Below are positions 38,241-46,136 of a stretch of DNA of 46,136 nucleotides, piece by piece. Below the pieces are notes generated by a model. It did not search any database and was not told the origin of the DNA. It was given only the letters and a program-made list of their open reading frames with translations. Source of the stretch: Xanthomonas bromi (GTDB taxonomy: Bacteria; Pseudomonadota; Gammaproteobacteria; Xanthomonadales; Xanthomonadaceae); assembly GCF_900092025.1 (NCBI RefSeq), contig NZ_FLTX01000062.1, positions 1-46,136 of the forward strand, in the 5' to 3' direction. Position numbers and translations under genes: made by a program. The stretch's first letter is position 1. Each line of letters starts with the position of its first letter.

Positions 38241-39440
38241 ATGCCCCCGCCCCTAAAGTGACGCTGTAGTGCGTAACGCAAAGCCCGCTGCCCGCCCGCG
38301 AGGCTGTTCGACGGCGGCGTCTTGTAGGTCAAGAGCTCGCCGAAAGTCGCCAAAGCTATGGCGATGGAAGTACCGCTTCGGCGGTAAGGAAAAGCGTTTG
38401 GCACTGGGGATCTACCCAGAGGTCGGCCTGGCAGATGCGCGGGCGCAGCATCTTGAGGCGCGCAAGGTTCTTCGGTCAGGTGTCGATCCAGGAGACAAGA
38501 GAAGGATCGACAAGCTGGTCCACGCTGATCGGTCCCAGCTCAGCTTTGCGGTTGTCGCTGCAGAGCTTCTGGAGCTGCATACCAAAAAAACTCCGCCCTT
38601 ACGATGAAGCGCAATGCCAGGATCGTTGAAAAAGACCTCAATCCCTATCTGGGCCATAGGCCTATCGCAGAGGTATCTGCGCCGGAACTTCTTGCTGTCC
38701 TGCGCAAGATAGAGGCGCGTGGTGCCATCGAGACAGCACATCGAGCTCGGGGTATCGCCAGCATGGTGTTTCGATACGCCATCACCGTGGGCAAGGCCGA
38801 GCGCGACCCGGCTTCCGATCTTTTTGGAGCGCTAGAGACTCCAAAAGTGCGTAATTTCGCCAGCTTGACCGAACCGACTGACGTTGCACCTTTGCTGCGA
38901 GCGTTATGGGGATACGAAGGAAGCCCGGTTGTACGCGCCGCCCTTAAGCTCGCGCCACTGGTCTTCGCGCGGCCAGGTGAGCTAAGGACCGCGAAATGGA
39001 AAGATATTGATCTTGCGGCTGGGGAGTGGCGGTACGTTGCTTCTAAGACAGGGACCGCACACATAGTCCCGCTTGCCTCACAGGCAGTTGAAGTTCTTCG
39101 CGAGCTTGAACCCATGACCAGGGCCAGTGAGTTTGTCTTTCCTAGCCTGCATGGGAAGGGGAGGCCGATGAGCGATAGCACCATCAATGCCGCGCTGAGG
39201 AGGATGGGGTTTGACTCCAAGACCATGACTGGACATGGCTTTCGCGCAATGGCTCGTACGATCCTCGATGAGGTGCTCGGCTTCCGCCCTGACTACATCG
39301 AACACCAGCTAGCGCATGCCGTGCGTGATCCAAACGGCCGGGCATATAACCGCACGGCTCATATCGCCGAGCGCCGAAAGATGATGCAGGCTTGGGCTGA
39401 TTATCTTGACTGTCTGCGGATACAGCAGCATACGAGCTGA
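38241..39440 (+). pseudogene. Decayed P4-type tyrosine integrase next to tRNA-Arg
   Basis: The sequence follows a P4-family integrase from the N-terminal arm-binding domain (RNAKPAARP, then LFDGGVL, stop, VKSSP) through WRWKYRFGGKEKRLALGIYPEVGL to the catalytic domain. The catalytic residues survive: Arg in FARPGELRTAKW, His-x-x-Arg in GHGFRAMART and Tyr in GRAYNRTAHIAERR. It is broken by a frame change near the start, a TAG at about 38314, a second frame change before 38350, and loss of one A in an A7 tract at 38584-38590. The last two-thirds form one open frame from 38604. With these lesions it is unlikely to work. Confidence 0.88.
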
Positions 39441-39524
39441 AACTTGCTGGCGTCTATCGCTTCTGGCAGAAGGCGCGTGTCAGATCCGGTTTGCTCGTGT
39501 CGCCATGCCGTCAACGCGCCTGTA

Positions 39525-39812
39525 TCAACGCTGCGCCGGCGCCTCCTTCGGCACTGGCGTCAAAACCAGATCTTGGAAATCGAAGCTGAAATCGGGCAAT
39601 GGCGAGATGGCCTCCATGCGCATCTCAAGCCCGGCACCGTCGGGTGTCAGTGCGAAGTTGACGAAGGCATCGGCATTCAAGGAGCGGTCGTCCCAGCGCA
39701 CGATGAAGCTGTCGTGCTGCCAGTGCTCGAGCGTCCCGACCAATTGCGCCGTCTTAGAGAACTGCAGGCGTAGCCACTTGCGATCCTGGCGGATCACTAT
39801 GTCGCCGTGCCA
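39525..39812 (-). pseudogene. C-terminal fragment of a serine hydrolase (beta-lactamase/PBP-like with DUF3471-type end)
   Basis: The reading frame encodes WHGDIVIRQDRKWLRLQFSK, then TLEHWQHDSFIVRWDDRSLNA and FVNFALTPDGAGLEMRMEAI, ending in FSFDFQDLVLTPVPK. This resembles the C-terminal lipocalin-like (DUF3471) domain attached to class C beta-lactamase-type serine hydrolases. The catalytic domain that should precede it is absent; upstream of 39812 the frame continues to 39911 with unrelated residues. It is therefore a truncated remnant, probably cut by rearrangement at the integration site. The family call is from the visible pattern only. Confidence 0.6.
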
Positions 39813-40384
39813 TGGTGGCGACGGTACAGTGTGCGTTCCGGTAGAAGTGTTCTTCGGCGACCCCCTACCGTTGCGTTCTACGTCTGCGTTAAGTGGGTCT
39901 AGATTGGGCATCTACTTGCTTCCAGGAAGCGCCAGCATTCTTCGTAACGCAGTATTGCCCCTCTACGTCGCCAGTGGCGATTGGCAAGGCGCACGGCTAC
40001 CATGAGACCAACCACCTGCACCGACTCGTGGCCGCCCGATTTTTTGCAATCACAAGCGAAAAGAGCCGCCCAGCATCATTATGTGTTGTAAACCAACCAG
40101 AACCGGCCAATTAACAGGCCGGCCATACGTCTGCCTGTCGGGCAACAATGCTCAAGAGTATTGGCGATCTGCAATTCCTGCACCGCTAAAAGCGCGCTGT
40201 TACACCGCCAATCGAAAAAATAGGCACTCGCGACCGCGGGACCAGGAAAACTTGGCACCCAGGAGTGCGACTACAAACGATGGTCACCAATGAGTACGTG
40301 GAGAAAACATTGAGATTGCTGCATAGGGCCGCCCAAGTGTGCGCTGTCCAGCTGGCTTGATCGCCAAGCGGTTCGGCAGACGGG
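39813..40384. other. Gene-poor stretch between hydrolase fragment and porin
   Basis: About 570 bp of lower-GC sequence with only short open frames on both strands. None is recognisable. An imperfect hairpin-like motif ACCGGCCAATTAACAGGCCGG lies near 40100. It probably consists of rearrangement debris plus the 3' flank of the porin gene. Confidence 0.4.
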
Positions 40385-41479
40385 CTAAAAATAGAATCCG
40401 ATGTTGAGATTGAAGCGCGAATGCCAGCGCGATCGATCACCATCGTCGATAGCAATGCCGTTGCCGCCTGCAAACCACATATTCTTGCCTGCGATCCAAT
40501 CAAGATAGGTCAGCATTATTCCTTTTTTTACGCTGCAGCCCGTAACGTTCTGCGTGGACGTACGCACCCCCGGAATGTCGCCATATGGAACCGTTTGACT
40601 AAGATTGTTGTAGCACGTTATATCGTCAAGCCACCTGTTCTTTCCGAAGGAATAGGCGATGTTGGCTGTAGGCACATCTGCTTTTGCAGCGACCTCGAAA
40701 GGGAACATGAAAGCGGATATCGCAATCCGTTCGCCTGGCACATCATAACGATAGCGTGCCCATTGCAGCTGGCTAGTCCAACGTCCGCTGCTCCATTGTG
40801 CGTGGACGGCTGCACTGCCATACGTGTGTCGGTTTCGGCTGTCGACATTGAGAACGTGACCAGAAAAGGCGGAAGCCCCGAACAGGAGTACGCCATTACT
40901 TGCTTCATAGCGGCGCTCGTATCTGGCAATGATGCGATGGCGTTCGCGGTAGGGATACATTTTTGTTTCGGCGACATCGAACGAATAACGATCGTAACGG
41001 GCCCCGTCGCCATATTCGTCGCCCATGAACCACCCGACATGCCACGTGTTGGCACCATCGGTGCGAGTCAGCACAACCCCAGGGTCATAGTCGTCTTCTA
41101 TGCCGAGGTAATAGCCTGAGCCAAACCAAAAGCTGTTGGAGGCAGTGGGCAACAGCCCGAAGGGTACCTGCTGGATGCCAGCCTTCACCACCGTTTTGTC
41201 GTTGATGTTCCAACCTACGAACGCGTGATGAACTGCATCAAATCCGTCGTACCAGCGATGTTGAATCGATACAAAAACCGGGCCAGCCCCTGCATTCAGA
41301 TCCACTCGTAATAGCTCCAGGTCGAGCCCGCGGGTTGGGCCGTAGTCCAACCAGCCATAATTCAGACGGATCGAACCTCCGAGCTTGGCATAAGGATCGG
41401 TGCCCTGATCTTGGGCGTGCACGCAGCCACTTACGGCGAGGGCCACGAGCAGGAGTAGAAGCCTGAATTTAACTTGCAT
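40385..41479 (-). CDS. Outer-membrane porin-like beta-barrel protein
   Basis: The start at 41479 gives 364 residues beginning with a signal peptide (QVKFRLLLLLVALAVSGCVHA-QD). Cleavage after VHA is likely, although SGC could also serve as a lipobox. The mature chain alternates strands and turns (LGGSIRLNYGWLDYG, LELLRVDLNAGAGPVFVSIQHRW, VVKAGIQQVPFGLLP, FWFGSGYYLGIEDDYD) and ends NIGFYF, with the terminal Phe typical of outer-membrane barrels. It resembles phosphate-selective or carbohydrate porins; which solute passes is unknown. It diverges from the chemoreceptor gene at 41641, suggesting a shared stimulus. Base composition is more AT-rich than the core genes. Confidence 0.75.
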   Translation of the reverse strand: MQVKFRLLLLLVALAVSGCVHAQDQGTDPYAKLGGSIRLNYGWLDYGPTRGLDLELLRVDLNAGAGPVFVSIQHRWYDGFDAVHHAFVGWNINDKTVVKAGIQQVPFGLLPTASNSFWFGSGYYLGIEDDYDPGVVLTRTDGANTWHVGWFMGDEYGDGARYDRYSFDVAETKMYPYRERHRIIARYERRYEASNGVLLFGASAFSGHVLNVDSRNRHTYGSAAVHAQWSSGRWTSQLQWARYRYDVPGERIAISAFMFPFEVAAKADVPTANIAYSFGKNRWLDDITCYNNLSQTVPYGDIPGVRTSTQNVTGCSVKKGIMLTYLDWIAGKNMWFAGGNGIAIDDGDRSRWHSRFNLNIGFYF

Positions 41480-41556
41480 GGGTGAGACCGCTTTTTCGAA
41501 TGATATGGCCAAATGTATATCGGCACATGCCGACGCAGCCTTAGGGCCAACATGGT

Positions 41557-41583
41557 TCAAGTTTTTCTCGTTTGCGTCGATAC
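41557..41583 (+). promoter_or_regulatory. FliA (sigma28) promoter of the chemoreceptor gene
   Basis: TCAAGTTT, an 11-base spacer, then GTCGATAC. The flagellar sigma28 consensus is TAAAGTTT-N11-GCCGATAA, so 13 of 16 positions match with exact spacing. It lies about 57 bp before the ATG at 41641, as expected for a chemotaxis gene of the late flagellar class. Confidence 0.8.
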
Positions 41584-41640
41584 ATCACCGGAGAGCAAGC
41601 GTGTCCAGCAGGGCATGTCATAGTCATTCCGGGGAAGTTG

Positions 41641-44274
41641 ATGAGCAGGTCCTTGATTCATGGTAACAGCGTTGCCGGTCGCCTCATGATCGGTACCGGC
41701 ATTCTCGCCCTGGTGTGTTTTGGCATGACTGCGGCTATCAGCTATTGGCGCAGTAGTGAGGCGTTGCTTGGGTCCTCGCACAGCATGCTGCGTGAAGTGG
41801 CACATCACGAGGCCAGTTCGATCTCTTCGGACATCGGCTCCGCCTTCAACACCGGTTCCACGTTGGCTAATACGTTTCGGATAGAGCGCGAGTCGGGCGG
41901 CACAAGTCGCGCTTCGGCAGCCGCTGTTCTCCATGAGCAGTTGCGACTGCAGAAGAATTGGCTCGGCATCAGTACGCTCTGGGAACCAGATGCGTTTGAT
42001 GGGCACGATACCGCCAACATCAACGCGCCGTTCCACGACGCTACCGGCCGCTTCATGGTGTATTGGTCGTATCAAAAAGGCGAGCTGGTACGGGAAGCCC
42101 TCCACAGCTACGACAAGCCAGGTGACGGCGACTGGTATCTTGCGGCTCGCAAAAGCCATGCGCCAGTAGTTATCGAGCCCTATTACTACCCGGTCGCGGG
42201 CGTCGATACGCTGATGACGACGTTGAGCACACCCATCATGGACGGTGATCGCTTCCTCGGGACGGTCAACATCACCATGTCGCTGGATGCGCTGCAAAAG
42301 CGCGTCGCCACGCTTCGTCCACTCGATGTTGGGGAAGCAGTATTGTTGTCGCCGACCGGCGCTGTGATGGCGAGTGCCGATGCCACGCAGGTCGGCAAAA
42401 CGCTGAATGACGCGACCACCCAGGCCATGCTGGCCAAGGTGCGCGCCGGTCAGGTGAGCAGTGACGAGGCCGCGGTGGCGGGGGTTGATTGGCTACGCGT
42501 CTTCGTGCCGATGCGTCTGGGCAATGCTCCAGAAGTGTTTGCGCTCGGGATCATGGTTCCCAAACACCATGTCATGGCGCAAGCGCGTGCATTGTTGTGG
42601 GTGATCATCGTGGTAGGCCTGCTGTCGGCCGCGCTGCTCAGCGTCTCGCTGTACTTGCTGTTGCGCCGCGAGGTGCTGGCGCCTCTGGCTGAGGCAGTGA
42701 AGGTGTCAGCAGCAGTGTCTTTAGGTCAATTAAATAGCCGCATTGAGCCTCGTCGAAAAGATGAAATGGGCCAACTTCTATTGTCGATGGGCAGCATGCA
42801 GGCGCAGCTGCGGGCGGTGATCGAGGCGCAGGACCATATGGCGAGTCGCCACGATGCTGGCGAAATGAGTTATCGCATGGATGCAGAACGCTTTCCTGGT
42901 GAATACGGGCGCATGGTTGCCGGTACCAACGATCTGGTCGGTGCGCATGTGCAGGTCCAGCGTCAGCTGGTGGCAGTCATGTCTAGCTATGCAGTGGGTG
43001 ATATGCAGGCCGACATGCCAGCTTTACCTGGCGAGAAGGCAGCCCTCAGCGATGCGATGGCGGCAACCAAACGCAATCTTCAGGCGATCAATCAGCAGAT
43101 CCTGACATTGGCGCAGGCAGCGGCGAACGGGGATTTCTCGACCCGCGGCGACGCGAATGCATTCGATCATGACTTTCGCGGAATGGTCGAGGGTTTGAAC
43201 AACTTGATGCAGACCACGGATACGAATCTGGCAGAGGTGTCTCGTCTGTTGCAGTCGATCTCTGCCGGCGATCTTACCGTTCGAATGTCAGGAGACTTCC
43301 GTGGTGTGTTTGCCCAGATGCGCGACGATGCCAACGCTACTGCAAGCCAACTGGCGCTGATCGTTAGCAGCATTCAGACGTCCTCGATCTCGATCAAGGG
43401 CGCAGCCAGCGAGATCGCGGCCGGTAATCAAGATCTGTCGCAGCGCACAGAACAGCAGGCTGCGAATTTGGAAGAGACCGCCGCTTCGATGGAAGAGCTG
43501 ACCTCTACGGTCAAACAAAACGCGGAAGGTGCGCGCCAAGCTAACCAGCTCGCCATCAGCGCAGCCAATGTGGCTGTGCAAGGCGGTCAGGTCGTGGGGC
43601 AGGTCGTTGAGACGATGAGCGGCATCGAGGCATCGTCAAGGAAGATCGCAGATATCATTTCTGTCATCGACGGCATTGCCTTTCAAACCAATATCCTGGC
43701 CTTGAACGCTGCGGTTGAAGCCGCACGCGCGGGCGAGCAGGGCCGCGGCTTTGCAGTTGTCGCCTCGGAAGTGCGTACCCTCGCGCAGCGCTCCTCTGGT
43801 GCCGCCAAGGAGATCAAAGATCTTATCGAGGATTCGGTGCAGCGTGTCGCGGAGGGCTCAGTGCTGGTCCACAGTGCGGGCAACACTATGAGCGAAGTTG
43901 TCGCCAGCGTGCAACGCGTAACCGATATCATGGGCGAAATTTCTGCCGCATCGCAAGAACAGTCTGCAGGGATCGAGCAGGTCAATCAGACGGTTACCCA
44001 GATGGACGAGACGACTCAGCAGAATGCGGCGCTTGTGGAAGAAGCGACGGCTGCGGCTCGCTCGCTCGAAGATCAAGCCGTTCAGCTGACTGAGGCCGTG
44101 GCAGTGTTCAAGATAGACCCTTCGCACAAAGCGGTAGCCAAGGTGGGTGCACCGGTCCATTCAACAAAGCCCGCGATCAGCAAACGGCCGATGGCGGTCA
44201 CGCCGAAAGCCGTCGCCAAGCCGCGTCTGGTCAAACCAAGCGCCAGCAACGAGGGCAACTGGCAAGAGTTCTGA
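41641..44274 (+). CDS. Methyl-accepting chemotaxis protein with C-terminal NWQEF tether
   Basis: The 877-residue receptor starts at 41641. Membrane segment 1 is near residues 14-37 ([22 protein letters not shown]). A ~280-residue periplasmic sensor resembling a double Cache domain follows ([46 protein letters not shown]), then membrane segment 2 near 317-341. Two HAMP-like linkers are recognisable ([21 protein letters not shown] and [20 protein letters not shown]). The signalling tip is [20 protein letters not shown] near 680. The C terminus NWQEF resembles the NWETF/NWEEF pentapeptide that binds CheR and CheB. A FliA-type promoter precedes it. The ligand is unknown; the divergent porin may import it. 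Confidence 0.94.
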   Translation: MSRSLIHGNSVAGRLMIGTGILALVCFGMTAAISYWRSSEALLGSSHSMLREVAHHEASSISSDIGSAFNTGSTLANTFRIERESGGTSRASAAAVLHEQLRLQKNWLGISTLWEPDAFDGHDTANINAPFHDATGRFMVYWSYQKGELVREALHSYDKPGDGDWYLAARKSHAPVVIEPYYYPVAGVDTLMTTLSTPIMDGDRFLGTVNITMSLDALQKRVATLRPLDVGEAVLLSPTGAVMASADATQVGKTLNDATTQAMLAKVRAGQVSSDEAAVAGVDWLRVFVPMRLGNAPEVFALGIMVPKHHVMAQARALLWVIIVVGLLSAALLSVSLYLLLRREVLAPLAEAVKVSAAVSLGQLNSRIEPRRKDEMGQLLLSMGSMQAQLRAVIEAQDHMASRHDAGEMSYRMDAERFPGEYGRMVAGTNDLVGAHVQVQRQLVAVMSSYAVGDMQADMPALPGEKAALSDAMAATKRNLQAINQQILTLAQAAANGDFSTRGDANAFDHDFRGMVEGLNNLMQTTDTNLAEVSRLLQSISAGDLTVRMSGDFRGVFAQMRDDANATASQLALIVSSIQTSSISIKGAASEIAAGNQDLSQRTEQQAANLEETAASMEELTSTVKQNAEGARQANQLAISAANVAVQGGQVVGQVVETMSGIEASSRKIADIISVIDGIAFQTNILALNAAVEAARAGEQGRGFAVVASEVRTLAQRSSGAAKEIKDLIEDSVQRVAEGSVLVHSAGNTMSEVVASVQRVTDIMGEISAASQEQSAGIEQVNQTVTQMDETTQQNAALVEEATAAARSLEDQAVQLTEAVAVFKIDPSHKAVAKVGAPVHSTKPAISKRPMAVTPKAVAKPRLVKPSASNEGNWQEF

Positions 44275-44550
44275 CATGCCAGCGTGGTGTATGGCAGTCT
44301 TGCCGGCAGTAGTGTGAGGCTGCTGCATCCCTCTTCTGACCCCGTTTGACACTGGGCAGACACGGTGGCGGCGCCCAGCCTTTTTGCACCGCTTTCCTAA
44401 TCTGCAAGCATAATAAGCGGTTTTCTACAGCATTTATTGGTCACATCGGAGTCGCCATTGCCTATGGGACTTCCTGAGTCAAGATGGATCTGTACACAAA
44501 AAACCGCAGGCCTCTGCAGGTGAGGCCGCCGGTCCACCTGTTTCTACATT

Positions 44551-44735
44551 TTACGACTCGGTGTGCTCTGCTATCTCCAATGCGTCCTCACTCGATTCCC
44601 AAATACCTTACGGTGCTCGCAAGCTTGGCGTGGCCCAGCAGGGTTCGCACCGCGCAGGTTCTTAATCCGCCGGTATATCAGCGATGCCTCCGGGCGGCTA
44701 GCCGCGACATCGTATTGGCACCTTATGCCATGCGC
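44551..44735 (-). pseudogene. Remnant of a second tyrosine recombinase
   Basis: Reading the minus strand with two single-base corrections gives ASLIYRRIKNLR, then AVRTLLGHAKLASTVRYLGI, then EDALEIAEHTES and a stop. This is the C-terminal end of a tyrosine recombinase of the LGHTKLESTVRYLGIEVDDAL type common on mobile elements. The LGH and the Tyr of VRYLG correspond to the catalytic His and the nucleophile. The upstream piece (ANTMSR) is less clear. The remaining gene is absent. About 275 bp between the chemoreceptor stop and this remnant show nothing else. Confidence 0.75.
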
Positions 44736-44755
44736 ACATGGAGCGAGGTCAACAT

Positions 44756-45439
44756 TCAGGCCATAGCGGATGGCCCACTGTAGATGATCTCCGTGTCGTT
44801 GAAAGCGCCTTCGTGCAGCTTCACGAAGTCGGCCGCGATCACGTCGGGATCAAGGACGCTGCCCTGCGCTGTTGGGCCGTCCACTGTGAGGAGACCGACC
44901 CTCACGCCGCTCCCGGCGAGGTCCTCGGCCAAAGTCAGGGCCACCGACCGCATAGCGGACTTGCCCGCGCTTAATGTGCCGAAGCCGCCGCCCATCGGAT
45001 GGAGCGGCATCGAATTGCTGATAAAGAGCAGCGAGCCTTCGCCTGCCGCCACCAGAGCAGGTGCGAAGTGATAGGCAAGATGCTGCGCCGCAGCAGCGTT
45101 AACCAGGAGACTCCGCGCAAATCCGGCGGGGGAGACTTCGTGTGTCAGGCCCGCGGGCTAAGACGTGAACGCATTGAACAACACGACACTCGGGTCGCCC
45201 TCCGCCCACTTGCAGATCTCGGGTACGACGGCGTCGATCGACTCGCCGTCTCCGCCATCGGCCGCAAACCCCTTCGCGGTCGTCCCGGCAGCCTCGAATT
45301 GCGCGACGAGCCGCTCAAGCGTTGACTTGGTACGCGCGAGGAGGGCGAGCCGGTAGCCTAGTGCTGCGAACTCACGCGAGGCCGCTATGCCGATGCCGGG
45401 GCCCACGCCGAAGATGACGGGGGTTTTGCTAAGTGACAT
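44756..45439 (-). pseudogene. SDR-family oxidoreductase interrupted by an in-frame TAG
   Basis: From the ATG at 45439 the frame encodes MSLSKTPVIFGVGPGIGIAA, then FAALGYRLALLARTKSTLERL, and VVLFNAFTS, then meets TAG (45158-45160). The same frame continues without shift: PAGLTHEVSPAGFARSLLVN, then AAGEGSLLFISNSMPLHP and GKSAMRSVALTLAEDLAGSG, to the TGA at 44756. This is a 228-codon atypical SDR with cofactor motif GVGPGIG and a single nonsense mutation. The codon could also be a read-through or sequencing artefact. The gene lies beside a decayed Old Yellow Enzyme gene on the same strand, so the two probably formed one redox operon. Confidence 0.85.
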
Positions 45440-45519
45440 AAGAACTCCTTTGGATTCAATGATGGAGCGCACTCCAACACCCGGAAAACAGGCGGAGGAG
45501 CGGCCGTTTCGCATGGCTG

Positions 45520-45921
45520 TCTAAGTGCGCGGCGGTGGCCTTGGGACGCACGGCCGATGGAGCAACCGGCAGTTCGCCGTTGTGAAAATTAAGGGTGCAA
45601 TACTGCGCCCTCGTGCCAGAGCTGGATGAAGATGCGGCCACCGGCAGCGTGTGCGGCCTCAGTGAGCAGTTTCCAGCCCGCTACCTGCTCGGCAGAGTGG
45701 ATGCCGGGCCTATCGATGAACCCACGGCTTGAGGTAAATCTGGGAGCCCTCATTGATGATGAGGCCTGCGGTAGCCCGCTGCGCGTAGTAAATCACGGTG
45801 GAAGTGGTGAGTACGTTGCCGGCATTCTGCGCGCGGCTGCGCTTCATCGGGGCCATCACCAAACGGGTAGGCCGCGTAAGGGCGCCGACCTGGAGCGGCG
45901 TAAGAGAAGGGAATCACTCAT
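45520..45921 (-). pseudogene. Truncated, frameshifted Old Yellow Enzyme (NemA-like) gene
   Basis: From the ATG at 45921 the text reads MSDSLL, then (shifted) LTPLQVGALTRPTRLVMAPM, KRSRAQNAGNVLTTSTVIYY, and AQRATAGLIINEGSQIY, the N-terminal part of an FMN-dependent ene-reductase. After a further shift come GWKLLTEAAHAAGGRIFIQL, then WHEGAVLHP, stop, and in another frame FHNGELPVAPSAVRP. These are exactly the first ~130 residues of the family in order. The rest, including most of the barrel, is missing. At least three frame changes and a stop make it non-functional. The IS5-type element begins 22 bp upstream of the start codon and may have helped silence it. Confidence 0.85.
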
Positions 45922-45943
45922 CACGATGTCCTGCAGTTAGTAA

Positions 45944-46136
45944 GAGCGGCTAACAAAACCCTTGAATTCTGTTGAGTCGGCGGCAACATTGGCAGCACGA
46001 AACGTCGCAACGAGATCCCAACTGCGCTGTGGAAGCGCATCGAACCACTGATTCCGCAGGTCAAGCCATCCCCCAAAGGGGGACGGCCTCGTCTCAGCGA
46101 TCAGCAGGCCCTCAACGGCATCGTCTATGTGCTGCA
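45944..46136 (+). mobile_element. Left end of an IS5-type insertion sequence (cut by window edge)
   Basis: The element starts with GAGCGGCTAACAAAAC, preceded by TAA, the same end and flank as the MITE-like element at 20824-20964. A transposase frame begins about 45 bp inside. The right end is outside the window, so length and right repeat cannot be seen. Confidence 0.88.
45988..46136 (+). CDS. IS5-family transposase, N-terminal part
   Basis: The visible frame reads GSTKRRNEIPTALWKRIEPL, then IPQVKPSPKGGRPRLSDQQA and LNGIVYVL, up to the window edge. This is the N-terminal DUF4096-type region of IS5-group transposases, which catalyse cut-and-paste transposition through a DDE active site located further downstream. 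The nearest in-frame start candidate is ATT at 45988-45990 directly before GGC AGC ACG; an in-frame TGA lies 12 bp before it. Either translation starts at this rare codon or a former ATG was mutated. The C-terminal catalytic part is outside the window. Confidence 0.85.
   Translation, partial: MGSTKRRNEIPTALWKRIEPLIPQVKPSPKGGRPRLSDQQALNGIVYVL

Noticed and set aside
38012..46136. Second attachment site (repeat of the tRNA-Arg 3' end)
   Set aside because: Looked for the T-arm and acceptor sequence downstream; only short partial matches such as CCTCCGGGCGG near 44690 were found.

Overview
The window looks like a chromosomal segment of a Xanthomonas (gammaproteobacterium). The genes are GC-rich. 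A complete pobR-pobA / vanAB / pcaIJFHGBDC set lies beside glp genes, a four-gene bio cluster, ubiA and mnmG, and Clp-type and FliA-type promoter signals are present. The species cannot be fixed from the sequence alone.

Layout. (1) 205-2373: divergent pobR and pobA (4-hydroxybenzoate to protocatechuate), followed by a small secreted SnoaL-like protein. (2) 3451-8633, minus strand: glpR, glpD, glpF and glpK, with a near-perfect GlpR operator in front of glpD. (3) 8994-19815: vanB and vanA on the minus strand (vanillate to protocatechuate), diverging from pcaIJ-F-HG-B-D-C, the whole protocatechuate branch of the beta-ketoadipate pathway. An IclR-type regulator (pcaR-like) closes the block, and two matching operator copies lie upstream of pcaI. 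(4) 19963-25699: a RIO-type kinase, an HSL-family esterase, a DUF2490 outer-membrane protein, a nucleotidyltransferase remnant and mnmG. (5) 25700-26268: a gene-free interval with a perfect CRP/Clp palindrome, a sigma54-like element, a multi-hairpin segment ending in a strong intrinsic terminator (candidate sRNA) and a second bidirectional terminator. (6) 26269-29992: a lipoprotein, a PLP-dependent dehydratase, a YdcF-like protein, an NTF2-like protein and an LpxO-like lipid A hydroxylase. (7) 30238-35962, minus strand: bioB, bioF, bioH and bioC, with two frameshifted genes between them, then divergent comF and convergent ubiA. (8) 38012-46136: tRNA-Arg(CCG) followed by an accessory region of lower GC. 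This holds a decayed P4-type integrase, a serine-hydrolase fragment, a porin, a chemoreceptor with a FliA-type promoter, a second integrase remnant, a broken SDR gene, a broken Old Yellow Enzyme gene and the start of an IS5-type insertion sequence.

How it works together. Vanillate and 4-hydroxybenzoate both enter at protocatechuate and are taken to succinyl-CoA and acetyl-CoA by the pca enzymes. This is the aromatic diet expected of a plant-associated bacterium. UbiA, in the same window, uses 4-hydroxybenzoate for ubiquinone, so PobA and UbiA compete for one metabolite. The glp genes take up glycerol and oxidise it.

The most notable non-coding observations are the candidate sRNA near mnmG, the paired pca operators, and two palindromic MITE-like elements (18602-18738 and 20824-20964). 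The ends of one of these match the IS5-type element that starts at 45944.
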